A stretch of 10,857 bases of DNA, taken from the NCBI GenBank assembly GCA_002494215.1, contig DLBF01000115.1, positions 1 through 10,857 on the forward strand, read 5' to 3'. The notes below the pieces were generated by a model. It had not been told where the DNA came from, ran no database searches, and saw only the letters and a list, made by a program, of their open reading frames with translations. Both the position numbers and the translations under genes were made by a program. Positions within the stretch are counted from its first letter, which is position 1, and every line of letters starts with the position of its first letter. Origin of the DNA: Prevotellaceae bacterium UBA7028. GTDB lineage: Bacteria > Bacteroidota > Bacteroidia > Bacteroidales > Bacteroidaceae. Of the stretch, positions 4,437-10,857 are shown piece after piece.

Positions 4437-6891
4437 CGCTCATTATCTGATCTACAATACCTATAGTATATCCCTGCTGGAACCACACCACGCGGTTGAA
4501 GGTGTCGCCCATAAGAAGGATGGGCAACTCCTGGCTGCCATGTGTCAGTTCCTGAATGTGCATAGCCTCGACGGTCTCGGGGTCGGCAACACCGAAGACA
4601 AAGTTGTCGGGCAGTCTGTCGAAGTCCTGACGATGTGAGCGGAACGACTGGAACTCCTCCCATGTGGGGAAGAGCATCAAGAACAGGTGAGGCCACTGAG
4701 AGAGGTAGATGTTAGCCTCCTCGCACTCGTGCAGGATGTGGGTACTGGGCTCGTGGTTGTCGCGAATCAAGGCAACCAGATAATAGCCGCGCCCTGTACT
4801 CTCCAGCAAAGTCTTGTGCTTTCCCTTGTAGTTGGTGAAGTAGTTCTCGCAGTTGAAGGTACCAATCACACGCAACTCGTCGGCATTATCGCGCAACATG
4901 AGCGTCTGTTTCTGGGTGGCATCGGCCTTCAGACCGAAGAACTCCAGATGAGCCAGCACGCTGCCGTCCGCCATACGGGTTCCGGATACCATCAGATACT
5001 GTCCGGCATCCATCTGAACACCCTGGGCAAAGGTATCCTTCCAGGTAGCCTCCTCGGGGAACTCCTGCAAGGTGAGGGTTCCGTTCTGCAGACGAGACAA
5101 ACTGAAATGAGAATAGTATGAGGGATTATCCTTGATCTGGAAATCGGAATAAGCAAGGGCTAAGGAACCCACAGCTCCCTTCTGGGGGAGTGATTCTGAA
5201 GTGAAAGATACATCCGCCCATTCATCATGCTCCTCCTTGCCCCATGCCTCTTGCGCCTCGGTCTGCACTTTACCAGTCACCTCGTCTATACGGGCGGGAA
5301 TGCCTACGCTACGGCAGGCAGCCACAAAGAAGATGTCCCTGCTGTGGGCATCCGTGGTACGATGGCGGTAAACACCCTCGGGACTCATACAAAGACGCTG
5401 GGGATTGCGCGTATTGTCTATGCTGATGCTATCCTTAACCCATTGGGCTATGGCAGCAGCATCCATTCCGGCAAAGGCCTTGCCTAAGACCTGACGATAA
5501 GGGGTCAGCATCTCGTTGCTGATACGGGGAGCTAGGATATAATGCAACCAGAGGTGAGAGTCGGAGAAGGGGGTGTTTTCGGCCGCATCGGCAAGCACCT
5601 CGGCCGTAACATCGCAGAGGTCTTTCTGACGCAGGGTGCTAATAACCTCCCTACCATACTTGTGCGACTGGAATTCCTTTATCACCTGCCAGTTCTGGCG
5701 TGCATCCTTCAGGTCATCCTCCTTGCTGAAGGTCTGGTGCATATAGTCGCTACGCAGACTGTCCTCAAGATGGAGGCGGTCTCTGTTCTTGCGCACCTGC
5801 GCAGTAGTAAGGTTGGGGATATATTCCTTGGATGGAGGGGGCACCAGGTCGAGGTCGAGCGAAGCTGTGTAGCTGTCGTCCTTATCCACCACAACCGTTA
5901 CCATATCCTGCTTACCCACGCTGGCCTTCTCGAAGCCAAAGTGTCCGTCCTTGGTGGCCCATACCAGCAGGTCGCCCTTGCCGCATCCCAACCAGGTCAG
6001 ACCTGCTGCATCGGAGGTCTTAGAAACAAGTGTATAGAACTCGGCATAGTTATACAGACGGAAATCGACCTTGGCATCCTTCAGGGGCGCGCCCTGGGCA
6101 TCCACCACCTTGACGGTTATGGTGTCCGTCTCGGCATAGTTGGCCGTTACGTTAATCTCTGTGTAGCAGGCATTACGGCTTACAACCTCCTCTGGTCCGT
6201 CGTAGTTTCCGAAGACCTTGGTGTGCATCAGCATACCACGCGAAGCAGGCTCGTTGAACCAACCCATATTCAGGGCGGGCATCGGCTCGCAAGCTCCCAT
6301 GAAATACCATTTGCCGTTCACCCAGGCTTCTACCCAGGCATGATTGTCGTCGGTATGAGCCCAACGGGGAGTATAGACCTGACGGGCAGGAATACCCACG
6401 GCACGAAGGGCGGCAACGGTAAAGGTACTCTCCTCGCCACAACGACCGGTTGCTGAGCGCATAGTAACGAGGGGCGATTTGGTACGTGCGTCAGAGGGGG
6501 CATAGGTTACATGCTCGTGGCACCAATGGTTAACCTCCAGTACGGCATCGTACATATTCATGTCCTGAACCCTATTCTTCAGTTCCTCGTAAAGAACAAT
6601 ACGGGCAGAGTCCAGATTCTCGTTATTAACACGCAGGGGCAGGACGAAATGCTTCCACTCACGCTCGGGCACCTTCTTGCCCCAAGGCATCTCCTGGCGG
6701 GCCTTCAACGTAGCACGCACGTTGGCCTCCCAGAACTCGCGAGAATAATCAACACTATCGGGCAGGGGCATATTGGCATAAAGGAAGTCCATAGCCTGCT
6801 GTACCTCCTGCTCCGTGGACGGGTTGCATCCTGTCATAAAAAGCATGAGGAGCCCTAAAGCTCCCCATACGGTATGTTTCATTCCTCTCAT
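4405..6891 (-). CDS. Transglutaminase-fold lipoprotein, PNGase-like signature
   Basis: 828 residues. A hydrophobic stretch ends in lipobox MTGC with Cys22, so it should be an exported, lipid-anchored protein; an in-frame ATG at 6882 (Met4) is an alternative start. The transglutaminase-like core lies at about 120-215: G-R-C-G-E-E with likely nucleophile Cys151, D-N-H-A-W-V-E with His184, and W-Y-F-M-G-A-C-E-P (195-203). In PNGases the last motif reads D-x-C-E with the triad Asp; here that position is Gly199, with Glu202 retained. Next come a beta-sandwich-like region (about 246-352), helical sequence, a second core-like segment (512-534) with Ala in place of Cys, and a thioredoxin-like C-terminus (about 703-825). 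It is third in the GH92-GH125 operon, 9 bp after the GH125 stop. It could be a protease, amidase or non-enzymatic binding protein. Confidence 0.85.
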   Translation of the reverse strand: MRGMKHTVWGALGLLMLFMTGCNPSTEQEVQQAMDFLYANMPLPDSVDYSREFWEANVRATLKARQEMPWGKKVPEREWKHFVLPLRVNNENLDSARIVLYEELKNRVQDMNMYDAVLEVNHWCHEHVTYAPSDARTKSPLVTMRSATGRCGEESTFTVAALRAVGIPARQVYTPRWAHTDDNHAWVEAWVNGKWYFMGACEPMPALNMGWFNEPASRGMLMHTKVFGNYDGPEEVVSRNACYTEINVTANYAETDTITVKVVDAQGAPLKDAKVDFRLYNYAEFYTLVSKTSDAAGLTWLGCGKGDLLVWATKDGHFGFEKASVGKQDMVTVVVDKDDSYTASLDLDLVPPPSKEYIPNLTTAQVRKNRDRLHLEDSLRSDYMHQTFSKEDDLKDARQNWQVIKEFQSHKYGREVISTLRQKDLCDVTAEVLADAAENTPFSDSHLWLHYILAPRISNEMLTPYRQVLGKAFAGMDAAAIAQWVKDSISIDNTRNPQRLCMSPEGVYRHRTTDAHSRDIFFVAACRSVGIPARIDEVTGKVQTEAQEAWGKEEHDEWADVSFTSESLPQKGAVGSLALAYSDFQIKDNPSYYSHFSLSRLQNGTLTLQEFPEEATWKDTFAQGVQMDAGQYLMVSGTRMADGSVLAHLEFFGLKADATQKQTLMLRDNADELRVIGTFNCENYFTNYKGKHKTLLESTGRGYYLVALIRDNHEPSTHILHECEEANIYLSQWPHLFLMLFPTWEEFQSFRSHRQDFDRLPDNFVFGVADPETVEAMHIQELTHGSQELPILLMGDTFNRVVWFQQGYTIGIVDQIMSVIRQLTIHEK

Positions 6892-6900
6892 ATACGTTAC

Positions 6901-8331
6901 TTACTGAGCGTACATATCAACAATAAGCTCGCCAAAGAGTGTGTTGGCCCAAGCAAACCAAGAGCGTGTGAAGTCCTTGGCATCGTCCTTGTTGAAGGAC
7001 TCGTGCATGAAGCCTGTATCGCCATCGGTCTTCAGAATCTGCTGAACACACCATTCCTTCTCGGCACGGTCGTTGGTGGTGAAGGCCTTCATAACCAGAC
7101 TCATAGGCCAGGGCTTGTTCAGACCACAATGAGGACCGCCGATTCCCTCGCCAGCCTTACCCTTGAAGAAGTAAGGATTATCCTCGCTCCAGACAAACTT
7201 GCGGGTATTCTGATAGATGGGATCATCGATTGACACGTCGGTCAGATAAGGCAGACAAAGCAGAGAGGGAGCGTTAGAGTCGTCCATCAATAGAGCTGAA
7301 CCGTAGGCATCCACCTCGAAAGCATAGATCTTGCCATACTTGGGATGTTCTACTACAGCATACTTCTGCAGAGCCTCCTCTACCTGAGTGGCCATACGGC
7401 GGCAATCGCTGGCCAGACCGTACTCCTTGTTTACATCATTCAGGATGATGGCTGCCTTGCGCAGAACGCTAACAGCAAAGAAGTTGCTGGGTACCAGATA
7501 GGGGAAGATTGTACTATCGTCTGAAGGACGGAAGGCGCTGGCAATCAGACCGCAGGGCTTGCCGGGATGGCCGTAACCCTTGTTGGAACGTGTATCGTGC
7601 AGAGCCTCTGTCTTACGGGTAAAGCGGTAGTTGGTGATGGGGCCGTTCCAGTTCTGCTGATCCTGGAAGACATGCAGAATCTCGCGGATAGCCTGAATCC
7701 ACTTCTCGTCGAAGATGCTGGTATCACCCGTCTGCTGCCAGTAGGCATAAGCCAAGCGGAGGGGATAGCAGAGCGAGTCGATCTCGTACTTGCGCTCGTG
7801 CAGCTCCTTCTTCATCTTAGTATTGTCAGACTGCCATTCGCCACCGGTAGGACCAATATTGAAGGCGTTGGCGTAGGGGTCGATAAGGATGCAGGCCAAC
7901 TGACGGCGGATTACGCCACGGATGAGGTGACGCAGGGGCTCGTCCTTGTTGACATACCGCAGATAGGGCCAAACCTGTGCAGCACTATCGCGCAGCCACA
8001 TAGCCTCTATGTCGCCGGTGATAACGAAGGTGTCATCGTCACCACTCTCGTTGCTATACCAAACTGTTGTATCCAAGGTGTTGGGGAAACAGTTCACAAA
8101 CATCCAGTACAACTTAGGGTTGATAGCTGTAAGCTTAGACTTGAGGTCGAGAATCTGCTTCTCGATAGCCTCGCTGCGGAAGAGACGCTTCTCTGGAGCA
8201 GGACGTAAGTCCTTGATGGTTGACTGCGCAGCCACCTCCTGCTTCTTAGCCTTAGCAGGAGCCTCGTAGTAATTGGCGCTGTATGCCACCATGGGAGCGC
8301 CCAGCAACATGGTTAAAAGAATTCTTTTCAT
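6901..8331 (-). CDS. GH125 exo-alpha-1,6-mannosidase
   Basis: 476 residues from the chosen ATG. A signal peptide (MKR, hydrophobic run, AYSA before Asn20) indicates export, probably to the periplasm. Known GH125 enzymes remove non-reducing alpha-1,6-mannose with inversion. Matching features are T-G-D-I-E-A-M-W-L-R-D-S (105-116), the Y-E-I-D-S-L segment with Asp185 as likely general acid, F-E-V-D-A-Y-G-S-A (338-346) and G-E-G-I-G-G-P-H (394-401) with Glu395 as likely base; the residue roles are inferred from family knowledge. Longer frames start at ATG 8358 or GTG 8370. The 8358 start has a GGAGGT word 10 bases upstream, but that comes from a palindromic repeat, and the 8331 start gives the cleaner signal peptide. 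It sits between GH92 and the transglutaminase-fold lipoprotein in one operon. Confidence 0.92.
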   Translation of the reverse strand: MKRILLTMLLGAPMVAYSANYYEAPAKAKKQEVAAQSTIKDLRPAPEKRLFRSEAIEKQILDLKSKLTAINPKLYWMFVNCFPNTLDTTVWYSNESGDDDTFVITGDIEAMWLRDSAAQVWPYLRYVNKDEPLRHLIRGVIRRQLACILIDPYANAFNIGPTGGEWQSDNTKMKKELHERKYEIDSLCYPLRLAYAYWQQTGDTSIFDEKWIQAIREILHVFQDQQNWNGPITNYRFTRKTEALHDTRSNKGYGHPGKPCGLIASAFRPSDDSTIFPYLVPSNFFAVSVLRKAAIILNDVNKEYGLASDCRRMATQVEEALQKYAVVEHPKYGKIYAFEVDAYGSALLMDDSNAPSLLCLPYLTDVSIDDPIYQNTRKFVWSEDNPYFFKGKAGEGIGGPHCGLNKPWPMSLVMKAFTTNDRAEKEWCVQQILKTDGDTGFMHESFNKDDAKDFTRSWFAWANTLFGELIVDMYAQ

Positions 8332-8363
8332 ATTAATCGGTTGTTTCAGATTATTCATAAAAT

Positions 8364-8399
8364 CCCCCACCTCCCATTTGGGGGAGGAGGGGTTAGGGG
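8364..8399 (-). repeat. GC-rich palindromic repeat, copy 2, between GH92 and GH125
   Basis: The inner stem is CCTCCC (8370-8375) with GGGAGG (8382-8387) and a 6-base loop. After an A/A mismatch, CCCC (8365-8368) pairs with GGGG (8389-8392). In minus-strand RNA the hairpin is followed by only ATTTTA, so it is a weak terminator at best and could be an attenuator or mRNA stability element in the operon. Its layout resembles the repeat at 1831-1862. Confidence 0.6.
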
Positions 8400-8414
8400 T
8401 TGAAGAGAGGCTTC

Positions 8415-10574
8415 TTACTTTGTCATATAAACATCCAGTACGCCACCGGCCATAATCTGGTCGTGAGTGATGGTGTTACCCTTCAGCTGCTTACCGTTCA
8501 GAACGTACTTCTTTACATAAACAGCCTTCTGGCTACCACCATGTGTACGGATGGTGAAGGTCTTGTTCTCGCCTACGGGGATAACAGCCTCTTCTACGAT
8601 GGGAGAACCCAGCTGGTAAACGCCACCACAGGGCTCAACCTGATACAGACCCAGGGCAGAGAGGATGTACCATGCAGACATCTGACCAACATCCTCGTTA
8701 CCGCAGAGACCGGCAGGCTGGTCGGTATAAAGCTCGTCCATCACGTAGCGAACCCACTTCTGAGTCTTGCGGGGCTGACCAACATAGTTGTACATATACA
8801 ATACGTGGTGGCTGGGCTCGTTACCGTGAGCATACTGACCAATCAGACCAGAGATATCAGGAGCAGCACCTTCGCCCAGATCGCTATCGGCAGCCAAGAG
8901 GGCATCCAAGTGGTTGGCCAAAGCCTTATCGCCACCAAGCAAGCCAGCGAGACCCTTTACATCGTGGGGAACCAGGAAGGTGTACTGCCAGGGGTTACCC
9001 TCGGTATAGTCGCGAGTCTGACGGTTGGGGTTGAAATCGGCAGGCAGAGGACGGAACTCGCCCTTCATATCCTTGGCACGCATACACTTAACACGTGCAT
9101 CCCACAGTATCTTGTAGCCCTGGCTCAAAGTGTAGAAGCGAACGCTATCTTCCTTGTGACCCAGCTTGCCAGCAACCTGAGCAGCAGCCCAAGCGGCAAT
9201 ATAATACTCCATGCTCTTGGCAACAGTCTCGCTCTCGCGACCGTCATAGGGCAGATAGCCCAGCTCAGCCAGGTAGTCCTTACCACGCAGAGGGACACGG
9301 CGGTTCTTAGCGAACTCGGTAGGCAGCATGCTAGCCTTGATAGCCTCGTACATCTTCTCAGCATCAATGTCTGTGCACTCACCCTTCAGGATAATATCAG
9401 CCAGAACGGGAACAGCAGGCTCGCCCACCATACAATAGGTGTCGCAGCTTACCAAGTGCCATACGGGCAGCTCGCCCCACTCGTAGTACATATTCATCAT
9501 TGTATGAGCATAGTCGCGCATACGGTCGGTCATAATAAGGGTTGCCAAGGGATGAGCAGCACGATAGGTATCCCAGAGGCTCCAGGTTGTCAGGTTAGTA
9601 AAGTCAGCACCACGGTGAACCTTACCGTCGCAACCCATATAGTCGCCTGTTACGTCGTTCCAGATTTGGGGAGCAACCATATAGTGATACATAGCGGTAT
9701 AGAAGATGGTACGCTCGCGCTCTGTGCGGAAGGTAGCCTTGATACGACTTAACTCCTTGTCCCAAGCCATAGAAGCAGCATCGGCAATAGCGTTGAAGTC
9801 GAAGCCGGGCATCTCGGCGTTCATGTTGATGAGGGCATTAGCCTCGCTGGTGGGAGAAAGAGCAATCTTAGCCATCACCTGATCGCCAGGACCTACCTCG
9901 AAGGTAGCCTGAGCATACTTGGCATTCACGCCCTCTGACAACCAGTTATGAATAGGATGGCTGAAGCGGATGCAGAAGAAAAGCTTCTGGTCAGAAGCCC
10001 ATCCTGCACTACGACGATAACCCATTACGGTATATTCGTCTATCTGAATAGCTCTTGCCTCGCGGGTGTCGTCGCCAACAGTATTATCCAAGTCAATGAT
10101 GATACGTGCATTATTGCTACCCTTGGGATAGGTGAAACGGTAGAGGGCTACACGCTTTGTTGCTGTCACCTCGGCCTGAATAGAGAAGCGATCCAACAAT
10201 ACGCGGTAGTAACCAGGAGTCATCTTCTCAGTCTCGTGACGGTAGTCGCTGGCCAGTCCTTTACGGCTCAGCTCTACATCGCCATAGGCAGGCATCAGAC
10301 CTATATCACCCAGATCGCCACAACCAGTACCGCTAAGGTGCATCTGAGCGAAGCCGATAATCTGCTTACCACTCTCATGATATCCAGAGCACCAGTCCCA
10401 TCCCTGCTCAATCTGGTTGGGGCCGGCATTTACCATACCGAAGGGAACATTTGCACCTACGAATACATGACCATGATCGCCTGTTCCAATACGGGGATCA
10501 ACGTACTTAGCAAAATTGTCGGCCATAGCTGTCATGCTTACCAGCAAACCGACAAAAAGAAATTTGATTTTCAT
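8415..10574 (-). CDS. GH92 alpha-mannosidase
   Basis: 719 residues, the usual GH92 length. A signal peptide (MKIK, hydrophobic run, TAMA before Asp19) predicts export. Family signatures are D-P-R-I-G-T-G (26-32), P-F-G-M-V (44-48), Q-G-W-D-W-C-S-G-Y-H (57-66), H-L-S-G-T-G-C-G-D (79-87), S-L-W-D-T-Y-R (332-338), the T-E-G-N-P-W-Q-Y segment (524-531) with Glu525 as likely general acid, H-G-N-E-P-S-H-H (583-590) and C-G-N-E-D-V-G-Q-M-S-A-W (624-635) with acidic pair Glu627-Asp628. GH92 enzymes are calcium-dependent, inverting exo-mannosidases with an N-terminal beta-sandwich and a C-terminal alpha/alpha barrel. Linkage preference (1,2, 1,3 or other) is not settled by these motifs. It is the first gene of the operon and has a strong promoter. 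Confidence 0.95.
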   Translation of the reverse strand: MKIKFLFVGLLVSMTAMADNFAKYVDPRIGTGDHGHVFVGANVPFGMVNAGPNQIEQGWDWCSGYHESGKQIIGFAQMHLSGTGCGDLGDIGLMPAYGDVELSRKGLASDYRHETEKMTPGYYRVLLDRFSIQAEVTATKRVALYRFTYPKGSNNARIIIDLDNTVGDDTREARAIQIDEYTVMGYRRSAGWASDQKLFFCIRFSHPIHNWLSEGVNAKYAQATFEVGPGDQVMAKIALSPTSEANALINMNAEMPGFDFNAIADAASMAWDKELSRIKATFRTERERTIFYTAMYHYMVAPQIWNDVTGDYMGCDGKVHRGADFTNLTTWSLWDTYRAAHPLATLIMTDRMRDYAHTMMNMYYEWGELPVWHLVSCDTYCMVGEPAVPVLADIILKGECTDIDAEKMYEAIKASMLPTEFAKNRRVPLRGKDYLAELGYLPYDGRESETVAKSMEYYIAAWAAAQVAGKLGHKEDSVRFYTLSQGYKILWDARVKCMRAKDMKGEFRPLPADFNPNRQTRDYTEGNPWQYTFLVPHDVKGLAGLLGGDKALANHLDALLAADSDLGEGAAPDISGLIGQYAHGNEPSHHVLYMYNYVGQPRKTQKWVRYVMDELYTDQPAGLCGNEDVGQMSAWYILSALGLYQVEPCGGVYQLGSPIVEEAVIPVGENKTFTIRTHGGSQKAVYVKKYVLNGKQLKGNTITHDQIMAGGVLDVYMTK

Positions 10575-10628
10575 TGAAATTGGTAGTTTTATCTATTAAA
10601 GTTTATAATATTTGGTTCAATTTTGCGG

Positions 10629-10659
10629 CAAAAGTACGAAAAAGAGAGCGGAATTCAAA
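10629..10659 (-). promoter_or_regulatory. Promoter of the GH92-GH125-transglutaminase operon
   Basis: Read on the minus strand, TTTG (10659-10656), a 19-bp spacer and TACTTTTG (10636-10629) match the Bacteroidetes TTTG-N19-TAnnTTTG promoter at every defined position. Transcription should begin near 10622, leaving about 48 A/T-rich leader bases before the GH92 ATG and no Shine-Dalgarno sequence. It lies 11 bp beyond the T-run of the groEL terminator, so the operon is independent of groEL. Confidence 0.8.
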
Positions 10660-10670
10660 GGAAAAGTCAC

Positions 10671-10710
10671 AAAAAAAGCCCTCGGCAATCTCTTTTCGAT
10701 TACCGAGGGC
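10671..10710 (-). terminator. Intrinsic terminator of groEL
   Basis: In minus-strand RNA a 13-bp stem (10710-10698 with 10690-10678, one G-U wobble at 10702/10686) closes a 7-base loop and is followed by seven Us (10677-10671). It lies 27 bp after the groEL stop. Confidence 0.92.
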
Positions 10711-10737
10711 CAATATAATTGTCTTGCTTAAAGCGAA

Positions 10738-10857
10738 TTACATCATGCCGCCCATGCCACCCATGCCGGGAGCACCGCCCATAGGCATTTCGGGCTTGTC
10801 TTCCTTAGCGTCGCAGATTACGCACTCTGTTGTCAGGAACATACCTGCGATAGAAGC
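10738..10857 (-). CDS. groEL: Chaperonin GroEL, C-terminal fragment
   Basis: Only the last 39 codons and the stop are inside the window; the gene continues past the right edge. The fragment begins [12 protein letters not shown], the conserved end of the GroEL equatorial domain, and finishes with a flexible tail of G-G-M repeats ([16 protein letters not shown]), the hallmark of the 60-kDa chaperonin. GroEL forms the cytoplasmic double-ring folding machine with GroES. Where many GroELs read T-T-E-C-V-V or T-T-E-C-V-I followed by a non-cysteine, this one has C-V-I-C, giving two cysteines three residues apart. A strong terminator follows, so groEL ends here. Confidence 0.95.
   Translation of the reverse strand, partial: ASIAGMFLTTECVICDAKEDKPEMPMGGAPGMGGMGGMM

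Noticed and set aside
4432..4451. Small GATAA/TTATC stem after cutC considered as a terminator
   Set aside because: The stem has only 5 A/T-rich pairs and no T-run, too weak to call.
5542..6456. A 304-codon open frame on the plus strand
   Set aside because: It is antisense to the transglutaminase-fold gene and has no recognisable motifs.
8400..9752. A 450-codon open frame on the plus strand
   Set aside because: It lies antisense to the GH92 gene, whose family motifs run the full length. The translation shows no family resemblance and arises from codon bias.

Overview
The window looks like a piece of a Bacteroidales chromosome, most likely a Prevotella/Segatella-type organism. Three things point there: Bacteroidetes-type promoters (TTTG, about 19 bp, TAnnTTTG), start codons with A-rich leaders and no clear Shine-Dalgarno sequence, and proteins with Bacteroidetes character (lipoprotein signals, GH92 and GH125 mannosidases, a GroEL ending in a GGM-rich tail). 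The assignment is an inference from gene content; no rRNA or other taxonomic marker is present.

Layout. 1-407 is a non-coding stretch with several stem-loops, one of them long, a short heptad repeat and a promoter. 408-1829 (+) encodes a 473-residue lipoprotein of unknown function. Its terminator is built from a GC-rich palindromic repeat that also encodes the C-terminus of the convergent NUDIX gene (1826-2362, -). The NUDIX gene overlaps queA (2359-3654, -) by an ATGA junction. queA carries two in-frame 33-bp heptad-repeat insertions. Between queA and cutC (3723-4436, +) lies a short divergent promoter region whose two -7 boxes form the arms of one inverted repeat. cutC runs convergently into the last gene of a minus-strand operon and overlaps it by 32 bp.

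The minus-strand operon covers 10574 to 4405 and reads GH92 alpha-mannosidase, GH125 exo-alpha-1,6-mannosidase, then a large transglutaminase-fold lipoprotein. It starts from an excellent promoter just behind the groEL terminator; the groEL 3' end (10738-10857, -) closes the window. The two exported mannosidases together suggest trimming of mannose-rich glycans such as N-glycans or fungal mannan. The lipoprotein has a GRCGE...H...CE pattern that resembles the peptide:N-glycanase branch of the transglutaminase superfamily. It also has a second, apparently inactive copy of the core segment and a thioredoxin-like C-terminal region. A joint role in attacking glycoproteins is an attractive but unproven inference. 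No SusC/SusD pair, regulator, tRNA, IS element or CRISPR array is visible here.
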